Assembly: GCF_000091325.1 (NCBI RefSeq)
Contig: NC_014012.1
Coordinates: 1,302,001-1,366,000, forward strand
Source of the DNA: Shewanella violacea DSS12
GTDB lineage: Bacteria > Pseudomonadota > Gammaproteobacteria > Enterobacterales > Shewanellaceae
Length of the DNA stretch: 64,000 nucleotides
Direction of reading: 5' to 3'
In this document: positions 55,196-64,000 of the stretch, piece after piece
How the letters are laid out: each line of letters starts with the position of its first letter
Position numbering within the stretch: the first letter of the stretch is position 1
Translations under genes and position numbers: made by a program
The notes under the pieces: model-generated
Databases searched by the model: none
What the model saw: only the letters and a program-made list of their open reading frames with translations
What the model was told of the DNA's origin: nothing

Positions 55196-55675
55196 TTACA
55201 GCAGTAAAGCCTCATCGATTTCAATAAATTTACAGCTGGCATCGATAAGAGACTTGGCTGTGAGTGCTGGCACACCATAAACTTGGGTGTCGACTCCATA
55301 TTTTTGATAAACCTTGAGCATGAGTAAGTCGAAATCACCATCACCCGAGAGTAGGATGATAGTATCAACTTCCGTAGCTGCTTCCATCACATCGATGGCA
55401 ATTCCCACGTCCCAATCGCCTTTTGCCGACCCATCGCTGCGTTGAATAAACGGTTTTAGCTTAATATCGAAGCCTATGTGTTTGAGTGCATCTTGAAATT
55501 TAAGCTGACCATCATCGCCTTTGTGAATCGCATAGGCCGTAGCCGAGACAATATCGCCTTCGTGGATAATGTGCTGCCATAACTTGCGGTAATTAAACTG
55601 GCGGCCATAGGCCTGACGGCAGGTGTAGTAAATATTCTGTACATCGACGAAGATGGCTATTTTTTTGTTGGTCAT
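55196..55675 (-). CDS. NYN/LabA-like domain protein (DUF88)
   Basis: A 159-residue single-domain protein of the NYN (PIN-like nuclease) fold: IFVDVQNIYY at the N-terminus, KGDWDVGIAIDVM in the middle and LLSGDGDFDLLMLKV carry the conserved acidic residues. Family members are suspected ribonucleases; targets unknown. Cytoplasmic. The gene stands alone. Confidence 0.88.
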   Translation of the reverse strand: MTNKKIAIFVDVQNIYYTCRQAYGRQFNYRKLWQHIIHEGDIVSATAYAIHKGDDGQLKFQDALKHIGFDIKLKPFIQRSDGSAKGDWDVGIAIDVMEAATEVDTIILLSGDGDFDLLMLKVYQKYGVDTQVYGVPALTAKSLIDASCKFIEIDEALLL

Positions 55676-55776
55676 ACTTAGCTTCGCTATGGATTATGTG
55701 TGGACCACATTCTTACTCATTTATCTATGGCAGCACAAGTGAGTCATGGACCCTTTGCGCTAATTATTTTAAGACA

Positions 55777-56643
55777 TCATGTATCTTGCTTTAAGGACTC
55801 TCTCAATAGCTTAACCATGGCTCGGGTCTTCTCTGGCAAGTAAGGTTGAGATGGATAGATCAAGGTGAGTTTAAGTTGGGTAAAACTCTTTTGGTCTAAG
55901 ATTTCAATCAAGCTAGCGTCTTGTAGATCTTTTTCCACCAGTAACCTGGGTAATAGCGCTACTCCTTTGCCTAATTTTGCCAGCCTGATGAGCAGCAGTA
56001 GGTCATCGCTGTAAAGGTGATACTCGAAATCTGTCGGTAGTAGGCTTCTGTTATAGCGACTCGCCAATAGTTGATGAGACCCTAAGTCACAGACCTGCTT
56101 AGGCGTACCAAACTGACTCAGATAACTTTTGGATGCGACCATGCAAAATCTCAAATAGAGTAAGTGCTGTTGAACATAGTCATCGTGTAATGTGCCTATG
56201 TAACTTGGCAGGATCTGTAGATCCGTATCGGTTCTTCTCAAATCGATAGCTTGTTTCTGATGTTCTACTTCTAGCCTTACATCAGGATATTGATTGACGT
56301 AATCCTCGATAACGTTAGAAAATATTTCTGTCATGCCGAGAGCGGGAGGGATGGCCAGGCGCATTTTTCCCTGAGGTTCCATTCGCTCAGTCTGCATCAA
56401 GTTAATCGCTTCGTTTAATTTGTTGAGGGGAGCGTCCACTTGTTCAAATAACCATCGTCCACGTTCAGTCAGTTCTATGTTGCGGGTCGTGCGGATGAGT
56501 AGCTGGTAGCCTAGCTGTTTTTCTAGTTCTTGTAAGCGCCTACTAACCTTGGATCGCTGTAATCCATTGGCCTTTGCGGCTGAACTTATCCCTTGATGTC
56601 GTACTGTTTGCACAAATAAATTGATATCGTCGAAGCTTGGCAT
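55777..56643 (-). CDS. LysR-type regulator divergent from an export operon
   Basis: A 288-residue LysR regulator: helix-turn-helix at about residues 3-60 (FVQTVRHQGISSAAKANGLQRSKVSRRLQELEKQLG), effector-binding domain after about 88. The variant recognition helix QRSKVSRRLQ and shape are of the common CrgA/DsdC-like group. It is divergent from the HlyD/DUF2955 genes across 133 bp, so it probably controls them (inference). Confidence 0.9.
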   Translation of the reverse strand: MPSFDDINLFVQTVRHQGISSAAKANGLQRSKVSRRLQELEKQLGYQLLIRTTRNIELTERGRWLFEQVDAPLNKLNEAINLMQTERMEPQGKMRLAIPPALGMTEIFSNVIEDYVNQYPDVRLEVEHQKQAIDLRRTDTDLQILPSYIGTLHDDYVQQHLLYLRFCMVASKSYLSQFGTPKQVCDLGSHQLLASRYNRSLLPTDFEYHLYSDDLLLLIRLAKLGKGVALLPRLLVEKDLQDASLIEILDQKSFTQLKLTLIYPSQPYLPEKTRAMVKLLRESLKQDT

Positions 56644-56776
56644 CTGTTAATCCATAAGCTATTGCTGGCTATGTGATGTACCGTCCTACTTTTAGGACGC
56701 TTATGGCCTATGATACAGGCTATTTGTAACAAAACTAGTAGTATATAATGGTCTGCTAAGATGAAAAGGAGATAGT

Positions 56777-57844
56777 ATGGAGCTTGCAGAGAAAAAATTC
56801 AGACGTTGGATGACGGTGCTGATCATCATGTTCGTGGTGACTTTCCTCTATTTGGTTATGGCCGATCGCTATGCTCCAATGACGACAGAGAGTCGGGTAC
56901 AGGGCTTTGTCGTGCAATTAGCCCCTGAAGTTTCGGGCTATATAACCCAAGTGGATGTCATCAATAACCAGCTGGTTAAGTCTGGAGACCAGTTGTTCAG
57001 CATAGATGACCGTAAGTTTAAGTTAGCAGTTACTATGGCTGAGTTGAATTTAAAGCAGGCCATCGAGGGCGAGTCGTCACTTTATGCTCAAGCCGCAGCG
57101 GCGAAAGCGAACATAACCACAAGTACCGCAGCAGCTGACAATGCCCTTAGGGATTATCAAAGAATATCTAAGTTGTCGACTACTGGTGCAGTTTCTGAGT
57201 CTCAGCTTGATTCGACCAGAACACTGAGAGATGAAAGCTCGGCGAAACTAGTTGCAGCTAAGGCCCAGCTCAAGGCCATCGAGACTCAGCTTGGCGGTGG
57301 TGAGGGGGACAGTAGCCTAGTACACTCGGCAGAGACGAGTTTAGCTCAAGCTAAGTTAGATTTCTCACACACTCTGATAAAAGCGCCCAGTGACGGTGTG
57401 GTAACTAATCTACAACTACATAAAGGCAGTTTTGCCAGCACTAACCAGCCTCTTCTCACATTTATTCCTACGGATTCTCTGTGGATCACCGCCGATTTCA
57501 GAGAGAAGGCCACTTCCATGCTGAAACCTGGCATGGAAGCTGAAGTCACCTTCGATGGCATTCCCGGGGAAATCTTGACCTTAGAGGTGTCCAGTCGTGA
57601 TTTTGGTGTGGCATCGGCTCAGCAAGTTGCTAATGGTCAGCTGTCATCGGTCGTGACCAGTAATCGTTGGGTTCGTGATGCCCAGAGAGTCAGGGTTAAC
57701 TTCAAGCCTGACACTCAACTGCCAGATAATTTATTTGTCGGTTCTCGTGCAACGGTTGTTATTTACCCAACCGATAATATAGTGTTTAATTTCTTTGGTG
57801 GACTACTTATACGCATGGTGAGTCTATTCCATTATGTGTATTGA
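56777..57844 (+). CDS. HlyD/EmrA-like membrane fusion protein
   Basis: A 355-residue periplasmic adaptor with one N-terminal membrane anchor (about 13-31), a biotinyl-lipoyl-like domain (VQLAPEVSGYITQVDVINNQLVKSGDQLF), an alpha-helical hairpin (about 80-175) and a beta-barrel with LIKAPSDGVVTNLQLHKGSF. It links an inner-membrane exporter to the outer membrane. AAAAGGAG precedes the ATG. First gene of an operon with a small membrane protein and a DUF2955 protein. Confidence 0.92.
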   Translation: MELAEKKFRRWMTVLIIMFVVTFLYLVMADRYAPMTTESRVQGFVVQLAPEVSGYITQVDVINNQLVKSGDQLFSIDDRKFKLAVTMAELNLKQAIEGESSLYAQAAAAKANITTSTAAADNALRDYQRISKLSTTGAVSESQLDSTRTLRDESSAKLVAAKAQLKAIETQLGGGEGDSSLVHSAETSLAQAKLDFSHTLIKAPSDGVVTNLQLHKGSFASTNQPLLTFIPTDSLWITADFREKATSMLKPGMEAEVTFDGIPGEILTLEVSSRDFGVASAQQVANGQLSSVVTSNRWVRDAQRVRVNFKPDTQLPDNLFVGSRATVVIYPTDNIVFNFFGGLLIRMVSLFHYVY

Positions 57845-57887
57845 TCACGGATCAATTTAGACTGGAACGAGTAAAAAGGTAACTAGG

Positions 57888-58037
57888 ATGTCACCATCAA
57901 AAAGTAAGCCAGTTAAAAGAGAAACTACGACCCGTGTGATCCAGGGAGTCAGCGTTACTCTGCTGCTTGCTGCTGTTTTTGAACCTGTTGAAGCCCTGTT
58001 TATTCGCGCTATCACTATGGTTTATTTTCTGTTTTAG
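57888..58037 (+). CDS. Small membrane protein of the efflux operon (49 residues)
   Basis: A short ORF with ATG 57888, preceded by AACTAGG, reading MSPSKSKPVKRETTTRVIQG and a hydrophobic C-terminal helix (VSVTLLLAAVFEPVEALFI). It sits between the HlyD-like and DUF2955 genes with short spacers, so it is probably translated and part of the complex. Function unknown. Confidence 0.65.
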   Translation: MSPSKSKPVKRETTTRVIQGVSVTLLLAAVFEPVEALFIRAITMVYFLF

Positions 58038-58060
58038 ACTGAGTATTTTTTGGAGGTAAG

Positions 58061-59125
58061 ATGAAACCATTAAGGATCTGGTTTGCCTGTGTGTTGGGCG
58101 TTACCATAAGTACACTCCTTGGGTGGTCAAATGCCATGTTTATGGCCTTGTTTCCTGTGTTTGTCTTAGTGAATCTGAATAGATGGAATACCGGATTATT
58201 TGTTCAGTTTATATTGAGTGTATTATGGGTGGGTATTCAGGTGAGCCTAATCATCGGATTTTTGCAGCCTTACCCAGTGCTGATGCTAATAGCCGTTGGT
58301 ATAATGCTACTCTTCAAGTGCTTTGCTATGCGGAGTAAGTCGACCTACTTATTTGGTTACATAGGCCTGTTGATAGGTTCTATATTTCTCAATTTCGGTA
58401 GCTACCAAGCATTCGATTTAGAAAACTTCATTGTAGGGATCTGGATTGCCACTCTAATGACTGTGCCTATCTGTGGTCTGGCTTTTTATTGTTTCCCTGA
58501 TCCGGTAGTTGATAAGCCCACAATGAGCGTACAAGCACAAGATAGAGATCCCCAAGCCATATTGGAACAAACTGCCTTGGGGTGGTTGGTCGCTATGGCG
58601 GCGTTTATCGTTTTTCAGGTGGCTAACCTGAATGACTCCCTATCGGCCCAGGCGAGTATCTTGGTCATACTGGCTCCTATGACGCTGGTGGGCTCCGCAA
58701 TGGCGGCAAAAATTCGCATCATAGGCACAGTGGCCGGTTGTATGGCTGGCATGGCCATTCAACTAGTGCTCTATAATATGTCCGATAACCCTGTACTCTA
58801 TATTTTGTCATATGCCATCGCCGCGGGGATCTTCTGTCGCTGGTTAGCTAAGGATGCTGTATGGGCGGGAATAGGTTTCTCAGCCATCTCGGCGCTGACG
58901 ATTCCTTTGACTAAAACTTTAGTGCCTGGACAGCAAGACGCCTTCTTCGCCATCATTTATCGAACTAGCTCTATTTTGGTCGCTGTTGTCGCCACTTCTG
59001 TGATGATCTGGTTGGCTTATAAGTTGATCAAGGCGATGCCTTGGTTGTGTTCGGTATCAGTACCTGTATTAGGACAAGAACCGGGACAAGAAGCTGTTTC
59101 TGTATTAGAGCAAGAGAAAAGTTAA
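58061..59125 (+). CDS. DUF2955 / FUSC-like inner-membrane exporter
   Basis: A 354-residue protein with about ten membrane helices in two sets separated by a hydrophilic linker (about residues 150-172); the MKPLRIWFACVLGVTISTLLGW start and FYCFPDP segment fit DUF2955. It likely forms the inner-membrane pump for the adjacent EmrA-like adaptor, related to aromatic-acid efflux FUSC proteins. GGAGG precedes the ATG. Its last 49 codons and stop were copied downstream (59164-59323). Confidence 0.85.
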   Translation: MKPLRIWFACVLGVTISTLLGWSNAMFMALFPVFVLVNLNRWNTGLFVQFILSVLWVGIQVSLIIGFLQPYPVLMLIAVGIMLLFKCFAMRSKSTYLFGYIGLLIGSIFLNFGSYQAFDLENFIVGIWIATLMTVPICGLAFYCFPDPVVDKPTMSVQAQDRDPQAILEQTALGWLVAMAAFIVFQVANLNDSLSAQASILVILAPMTLVGSAMAAKIRIIGTVAGCMAGMAIQLVLYNMSDNPVLYILSYAIAAGIFCRWLAKDAVWAGIGFSAISALTIPLTKTLVPGQQDAFFAIIYRTSSILVAVVATSVMIWLAYKLIKAMPWLCSVSVPVLGQEPGQEAVSVLEQEKS

Positions 59126-59163
59126 ATAATCGACTCTATTATTTATCCAAACCTAGCCAATTC

Positions 59164-59323
59164 TGGTCGCTGTTGTCGCCACTTCTGTGATGATCTGGTT
59201 GGCTTATAAGTTGATCAAGGCGATGCCTTGGCTGTGTTCTGTATCAGTACCTGTATTAGGACAAGAACCGGGACAAGAAGCTGTTTCTGTATTAGAGCAA
59301 GAGAAAAGTTAAATAATCGACTC
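59164..59323 (+). repeat. 160-bp duplicate of the DUF2955 gene 3' end
   Basis: 59164-59323 repeats 58977-59136 with only two visible mismatches. The copied block runs from within the last membrane helix through the stop codon to the trailing CGACTC. It lies 38 bp after the original's stop and has no start, so it is an untranslated tail. Confidence 0.95.
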
Positions 59324-59355
59324 GCTTGTTTAGCTAACCAAGGCCAGCACACTGC

Positions 59356-59397
59356 CAGATAAACAATTAAATCATCGAATTTAATTGTTTATCTGGA
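59356..59397. terminator. Long hairpin overlapping the 3' end of the GNAT gene
   Basis: Eighteen-base perfect arms CCAGATAAACAATTAAAT / ATTTAATTGTTTATCTGG around CATCGA. The right arm contains the last codons and stop of the minus-strand GNAT gene. T-runs are short; it may end both converging transcripts. Confidence 0.65.
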
Positions 59398-59917
59398 TAT
59401 AGCCCATCATTACTAAGTCTTTATCTTGGCTGGTGTATTTATCAAAAAGCTGTTGGATATCATTTGGGGCTTGGATATCTTGGCTAAATCCATGATTTTG
59501 GTAAAATCCCACCAAGTGTGGCAGAGCAAACAGATAGGTTTCGTTTGATAGCAGTTTATCTGCTATTCCATTCAAGACTTGATGACCTATGCCTTTGCCT
59601 CTGTGGTCCGGATGTACCAGCATACCTATCAGTAAGTTAAATTCTCCGATAGGCCTAAGCCTAATAGCTGCAATAATCTGCTTAGCTTTGATGTCTGAGT
59701 CATAGTGACAAGTGTGCTGATCATCATTTATCTGTTTTGCTTTGATGCCAGAGTCTGGAGACAAAGTTTCAACATCATTTATCAATAAGGCTATCTGCTC
59801 TTTTCGACTAATACGTGCGTAGGGCATGTAACTGCGGTAAAAGCCATAGACGCCTCTGCGATTTTGATTGTCTAGCCAAATTAATTGCAATTTGTATGTC
59901 TCATAGGTGCCAAGCAT
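59381..59917 (-). CDS. GNAT acetyltransferase with internal 18-residue duplication
   Basis: A 178-residue acetyltransferase: IIAAIRLRPIGEFNLLIGMLVHPDHRGKGIGHQVLNGI carries the acetyl-CoA binding loop (HRGKGIG), followed by LPHLVGFYQNHGF. Residues about 55-81 contain a duplicated unit (DSGIKAKQI ... DSDIKAKQI, period 18 residues, 54 bp: 59676-59701 and 59730-59755), lengthening the loop before the fourth strand. Substrate unknown. Confidence 0.85.
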   Translation of the reverse strand: MLGTYETYKLQLIWLDNQNRRGVYGFYRSYMPYARISRKEQIALLINDVETLSPDSGIKAKQINDDQHTCHYDSDIKAKQIIAAIRLRPIGEFNLLIGMLVHPDHRGKGIGHQVLNGIADKLLSNETYLFALPHLVGFYQNHGFSQDIQAPNDIQQLFDKYTSQDKDLVMMGYIQINN

Positions 59918-60235
59918 CTTGGCGGTGTGGATTATCGAAGCAGTTTATACCAATTGCCATTAGCCTTCACTCAAGAGATAAAGGGAGTTTAGATTGGCTG
60001 CATTGATTATTTAGTCATGTGTTTAATGGGGATAACTTGTGTCTGGCGGTGTTTACTTGTGTGGCTTTGGTTTGCCCCTAGTTACAGAATCGTTTCCAGT
60101 CATGGCCTGTTACAAGATATTGTCTAATAAACACTAGAAATTTGCGGTGCTTTACAAAGCTTTACCCTATGAAGGCTAGTTTTTCTTTAAAATAGTGGCA
60201 ATTCACCACCCTTGGTATTAAAAGATAAATCATCA
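59918..60235. other. Intergenic gap with a half hairpin repeat
   Basis: About 320 bp between the divergent GNAT and efflux genes. Near 59946 a TATACCAATTGCCATTA sequence resembles one arm of the repeat at 15791. It should hold promoters for both genes; I see no gene or clear operator. Confidence 0.4.
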
Positions 60236-61345
60236 ATGAAAAAAAGTCTGCTGTTGATCCCCATTCTTATCGTGATAGCCCTTGTCGCTTCGTTCAGTAG
60301 CTTGACTCAGGCGCACAAACCTAATGATAAGTCGGCTCGTGCGCCGCGTGTAGTACCAGTGGTTACTGGTGTTGTCGAACAGCATCAGTTATCTCAAACT
60401 ATCTCCTTAGTAGGCAAGTTGCAGGCGGATAAATCAGTTTATATTTCCCCTGAAGTCGCGGGTAAGATAAAAGTGATTCATGTGACCGCGAACCAAGAGG
60501 TCCATGCCGGTCAGCTGCTCATCCAACTCGAAGATGCTAAGCCTCAGGCTAGTGTGTCAGAGGCTAAGGCTTACCTTAAGGATGAACAACGTAAGCTAAA
60601 AGAATATCTCAAGCTTATTGATCGCAACGCCATCACCCAGACTGAGATCGATGCACAAAGAGCCAGTGTTGATATTGCAACCGCCAGACTCGGGTCGGCT
60701 AAGGCCGAACTGGAATTTAACTATATTAAGGCGCCATTTTCAGGCACAGCTGGCTTACTGGATTTCAGCCTCGGAGCCATGGTGACGGCTGGAAGTGAGC
60801 TGCTTTCCCTCGATGACCTCTCATCTATGCGCGTCGACTTGCAAGTACCTGAAAATTATCTCTCTATGTTGAGTGTCGGTATGACGGTCACAGCGACCAG
60901 CAGAGCCTGGCCCGATAGTGCCTTTACCGGTCACGTAATGGCTATCGACTCTCGTATTAATCAGGAGACCCTTAATCTTAAGGTACGGGTCAAATTCGAT
61001 AATACGGATCATAAACTAAAGCCTGGCATGATGATGTCGGCGAGTCTGAGTTTTCCTGCCGTATCAGAACCTGTTATCCCGGTACAAGCCATTGAATATT
61101 CTGGTACCAAGCGATTTGTGTATGGGGTTGGTGAAGATCAGTTAGCCAAACGAATTCAAGTGACTCTAGGGGCGCGAATTCAAGATGAAGTCATTATCAC
61201 AGATGGACTCAGCGTGGGTGATCGCATCGTAGTCCAAGGTTTAGTCAATATGCGTGACGGCTTGAGAGTAGATGAGCTTTCAAACCAGGATGAGTCTATC
61301 ACTGCAGGACATACCTTAGGTGAGCCCCAGGGAGACAGAAGTTAA
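60236..61345 (+). CDS. RND efflux periplasmic adaptor
   Basis: A 369-residue membrane fusion protein: signal/anchor (about 1-26), lipoyl half-motifs (VYISPEVAGKIKVIHVTANQEVHAGQLLIQLED and FNYIKAPFSGTAGLLDFSLGAMV) flanking a short helical hairpin, then beta-barrel and membrane-proximal domains. It connects the RND pump encoded next to an outer-membrane channel. ATG 60236 (MKKSLLLIP) starts the signal; a TTG at 60212 is not needed. Its stop overlaps the next ATG by one base. Confidence 0.92.
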   Translation: MKKSLLLIPILIVIALVASFSSLTQAHKPNDKSARAPRVVPVVTGVVEQHQLSQTISLVGKLQADKSVYISPEVAGKIKVIHVTANQEVHAGQLLIQLEDAKPQASVSEAKAYLKDEQRKLKEYLKLIDRNAITQTEIDAQRASVDIATARLGSAKAELEFNYIKAPFSGTAGLLDFSLGAMVTAGSELLSLDDLSSMRVDLQVPENYLSMLSVGMTVTATSRAWPDSAFTGHVMAIDSRINQETLNLKVRVKFDNTDHKLKPGMMMSASLSFPAVSEPVIPVQAIEYSGTKRFVYGVGEDQLAKRIQVTLGARIQDEVIITDGLSVGDRIVVQGLVNMRDGLRVDELSNQDESITAGHTLGEPQGDRS

Positions 61346-64000
61346 TGTTGATCTCTGATATCTCGGTTAAACGCCCAGTCGTTGCTATCGTGTTAAGCCT
61401 GCTTTTGTGTGTATTTGGCGCCGTTTCCTTCTCTAAGTTGGCGATACGTGAAATGCCCGATGTGGAAAGTCCAGTTGTGACTGTGATGACCACCTATGAT
61501 GGCGCTTCGGCGACGATCATGGAGAGCCAGATCACCACAGCGCTGGAAGATGAACTCACAGGCATAAGTGGTATCGATGAAATAACTTCCGTTACCCGTA
61601 ACGGCATGTCGCGGATCACCATTAGCTTCGATCTCGACTGGGATCTTACCGAAGGGGTGAGTGATGTTCGTGATGCGGTAGCACGTGCCCAGCGCCGTTT
61701 GCCCGACGAGGCAAATGATCCAATCGTCTCCAAGGACAATGGCTCAGGTGAACCTTCAATTTATATCAATCTTAGCTCGTCTGTGATGGATAGAACCCAG
61801 CTGACTGACTATGCCAAGAGGGTGTTGGAAGACAGGTTTAGTTTGATCACTGGGGTGAGCTCGGTGAGTATCTCCGGCGGGCTTTACAAGGTGATGTATG
61901 TGCAGCTCAAACCAGAGTTGATGGCAGGGCGTAATGTCACTACCGCAGATATCATTGCCAGCTTAAAGGCCGAAAATATCGAAACACCGGGCGGTGAGGT
62001 CAGAAACGACACCACTGTGATGACAGTGCGTACGGCCAGGCTCTACAATAATCCAGAAGATTTTGATTACTTAGTGGTTCGAACCGCCAGTGATGGCACG
62101 CCGATTTATCTTAAAGATGTCGCCTCGGTTTTCGTTGGCGCCGAGAATGAAAACTCTACATTTAAGAGTGATGGGGTACCAAACTTAAGTTTAGGCATCA
62201 TAGCTCAGTCCGATGCTAATCCATTAAAGGTGGCAAAGGCTGCCCATATCGAGGTCGAGCGCATTCAGCAGTTTCTGCCCGAAGGGACTCAGCTTGTGGT
62301 GGATTACGACTCCACGGTATTTATCGACCGCTCAATTAGTGAAGTCTATAGCACGCTATTGCTCACAGGTGGACTGGTTGTCCTGGTGCTGTATATTTTT
62401 ATCGGTCAGGCGAGAGCAACACTTATCCCTGCCGTTACCGTACCGGTTTCGCTTATCTCGGCATTTATTGCCGCTAATATCTTTGGTTTCTCGATTAACT
62501 TGCTTACCCTGATGGCCTTGATTCTGTCTATCGGCCTAGTAGTGGATGATGCCATCGTTGTGGTGGAGAATATCTTCCATCATATCGAGAAAGGTGAACC
62601 TCCTCTGTTGGCCGCTTATAACGGCACACGGGAAGTGGGGTTTGCGGTCGTTGCTACCACGGCGGTGCTGGTGATGGTTTTTCTGCCAATCTGTTTCATG
62701 GAAGGCATGGTTGGACGCTTGTTTACCGAGTTCTCCGTTATGCTGGCTATGTCAGTTATCTTTTCATCTATCGTGGCGCTAACGTTAACGCCTGTGCTCG
62801 CCAGCAAGATGCTTAAAGCGAATGTTAAACCCAATCGTTTCAATGTCTGGGTCGATTCTAAGCTTAATAAGCTAGAAGGTGCCTATCGACTCACAGTGGT
62901 CAAGGCTATTCAATTTAGGTTTGCCGCGCCTGTGGTGATCATCTTGTGTATTGTCGGCAGCGCCGCCCTGATGCAAGTGGTGCCATCTCAGCTGGCACCC
63001 CAGGAAGATAGAGGGGTGATCTTTGCCTTCGTTAAGGGGGCTGAAGGCACCAGTTATAATCGCATGACGGCTAACATGGATATTGTTGAAAGCAAGCTAA
63101 TACCGCTCTTAGGTCAAGGGGTGATCAAGTCTTTCAGCGTGCAGGCGCCTGCATTTGGTGGCCGGGCCGGCGATCAGACGGGTTTCGTCATCATGCAGCT
63201 CGAAGACTGGGAACATAGGGATATTAATGCTCAACAAGCGTTGGCAATTGTCGCTAAAAGCCTGGAGGGGATCCCTGATGTGATGGTTCGCCCCATGTTG
63301 CCAGGCTTCAGGGGGCAATCCAGTGAGCCGGTGCAGTTTGTGATCGGCGGTTCTGATTACAAGGAGCTGTTCAAGTGGGCCGAAATTCTTAAGGAAGAAG
63401 CCATTCACAGCCCTATGCTGGAGGGGGCCGATCTCGATTATTCTGAGACAACCCCTGAGCTGGTGGTGAGCGTCGATAGGCAGCGCGCCGCTGAGCTTGG
63501 GATCAGTGTAGCCGAGGTTTCAGAAACCTTAGAGGTGATGCTTGGAGGGCGCAGTGAGACCACATTTGTCGATCGCGGTGAAGAGTATGATGTTTATCTT
63601 AGAGGCGATGAGAATAGCTTCAATAGCATGGCGGACTTGAGTCAGATCTACATGCGTTCGAGTAAAGGTGACTTGATCACACTGGATTCGATAACCCATA
63701 TCGAAGAGGTAGCCTCGGCCCAAAAATTGAGTCATACGGATAAGCAGAAATCCATCACTCTTAAGGCCAATTTAGGTGAAGGTTATACCTTAGGCCAAGC
63801 CTTAGATTTTCTCGACTCCAAAGCCATAGAGCTCTTACCCAGTGATATCTCGGTGAACTATACAGGCGAGTCGAAAGACTTTAAAGAGAACCAGTCTAGT
63901 GTACTTGTGATATTTGGACTGGCTCTGTTAGTGGCTTACCTAGTGTTAGCCGCTCAGTTTGAAAGCTTTATCAATCCTATGGTGGTGATGTTTACTGTAC
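61345..64000 (+). CDS. RND efflux pump permease (partial, runs off the window)
   Basis: The frame starts at ATG 61345 (TAATG overlap with the adaptor stop) and stays open to the window end, so 885 residues of about 1,000-1,030 are present. Features of the HAE1/AcrB-type RND family: start MLISDISVKRPVVAIVLSLL, porter-domain EMPDVESPVVTV, VDDAIVVVENIFHHIEKGE with the proton-relay aspartates in helix 4, and LTLTPVLASKML. It is a proton-driven inner-membrane exporter of drugs or lipophilic compounds. Confidence 0.95.
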   Translation, partial: MLISDISVKRPVVAIVLSLLLCVFGAVSFSKLAIREMPDVESPVVTVMTTYDGASATIMESQITTALEDELTGISGIDEITSVTRNGMSRITISFDLDWDLTEGVSDVRDAVARAQRRLPDEANDPIVSKDNGSGEPSIYINLSSSVMDRTQLTDYAKRVLEDRFSLITGVSSVSISGGLYKVMYVQLKPELMAGRNVTTADIIASLKAENIETPGGEVRNDTTVMTVRTARLYNNPEDFDYLVVRTASDGTPIYLKDVASVFVGAENENSTFKSDGVPNLSLGIIAQSDANPLKVAKAAHIEVERIQQFLPEGTQLVVDYDSTVFIDRSISEVYSTLLLTGGLVVLVLYIFIGQARATLIPAVTVPVSLISAFIAANIFGFSINLLTLMALILSIGLVVDDAIVVVENIFHHIEKGEPPLLAAYNGTREVGFAVVATTAVLVMVFLPICFMEGMVGRLFTEFSVMLAMSVIFSSIVALTLTPVLASKMLKANVKPNRFNVWVDSKLNKLEGAYRLTVVKAIQFRFAAPVVIILCIVGSAALMQVVPSQLAPQEDRGVIFAFVKGAEGTSYNRMTANMDIVESKLIPLLGQGVIKSFSVQAPAFGGRAGDQTGFVIMQLEDWEHRDINAQQALAIVAKSLEGIPDVMVRPMLPGFRGQSSEPVQFVIGGSDYKELFKWAEILKEEAIHSPMLEGADLDYSETTPELVVSVDRQRAAELGISVAEVSETLEVMLGGRSETTFVDRGEEYDVYLRGDENSFNSMADLSQIYMRSSKGDLITLDSITHIEEVASAQKLSHTDKQKSITLKANLGEGYTLGQALDFLDSKAIELLPSDISVNYTGESKDFKENQSSVLVIFGLALLVAYLVLAAQFESFINPMVVMFTV

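Noticed and set aside
55096..55368. Minus-strand ORF containing WKLEVGS repeats
   Set aside because: The repeats are the translated heptamer array and the rest is the antisense-frame shadow of the NYN-domain gene.

Overview
The window reads as chromosome of a marine gammaproteobacterium, almost certainly Shewanella. This is inferred from gene content and order (no database was searched): xseB-ispA-dxs, divergent pomAB, thiI, gcvA-like regulator/ygdD/rlmM, NAD-type isocitrate dehydrogenase, xni/ppnN, rdgC, and porin-phoB-phoR-pstS. No rRNA, tRNA or CRISPR array is visible.

Layout. 1-5.4 kb: a TadG-like VWA protein, then a compact envelope redox operon (thioredoxin, DUF4266 protein ending in a Cys-Gly-Cys tail, DUF3570 outer-membrane protein, a divergent ApbE flavin transferase, a DsbD-alpha-like protein). 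The 3' end of the thioredoxin gene has been copied in three 92-bp tandem units. 5.4-13.5 kb: S41 protease lipoprotein, DUF599 protein, nadK, grpE behind a sigma-32-type promoter, and the xseB-ispA-dxs isoprenoid operon. 13.5-17.4 kb: sodium-driven flagellar stator pomAB behind a sigma-28-type promoter, then thiI. 17.4-23.5 kb: a degenerate GGDEF protein, the gcvA-like/hydrolase/ygdD/rlmM group, isocitrate dehydrogenase. 23.7-31.4 kb: S9 peptidase and a run of small metabolic and membrane genes. 31.5-40.7 kb: xni, ppnN, an intact GGDEF protein, a TPR membrane protein with a degenerate output domain, an M61 peptidase, rdgC. 41-45.8 kb: porin, phoB, phoR, pstS, with a good Pho box ahead of pstS.

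45.8-51.5 kb is a foreign, visibly AT-rich island directly behind pstS. It holds a complete insertion sequence with inverted repeats, an IS66-type tnpA stump, a two-gene cassette, two tiny minus-strand ORFs, a decayed IS5/IS4-like transposase and a DNA-methylase relic. The second gene of the cassette (48311-49594) looks like the helical pore-forming domain I of insecticidal Cry toxins joined to a jacalin-like lectin domain. A 19-bp copy of the pstS terminator lies at both edges of the island. This cassette is the most striking item in the window.

51.5-64 kb: an M9-type collagenase-like lipoprotein, an M1 aminopeptidase, an NYN-domain protein, a LysR regulator divergent from an EmrA/DUF2955 export operon, a GNAT enzyme, and an RND efflux adaptor with its transporter, which runs off the window end. 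A theme of the whole window is recent local duplication at or near gene ends (92-bp, 51-bp, 54-bp and 160-bp units, plus heptamer arrays).
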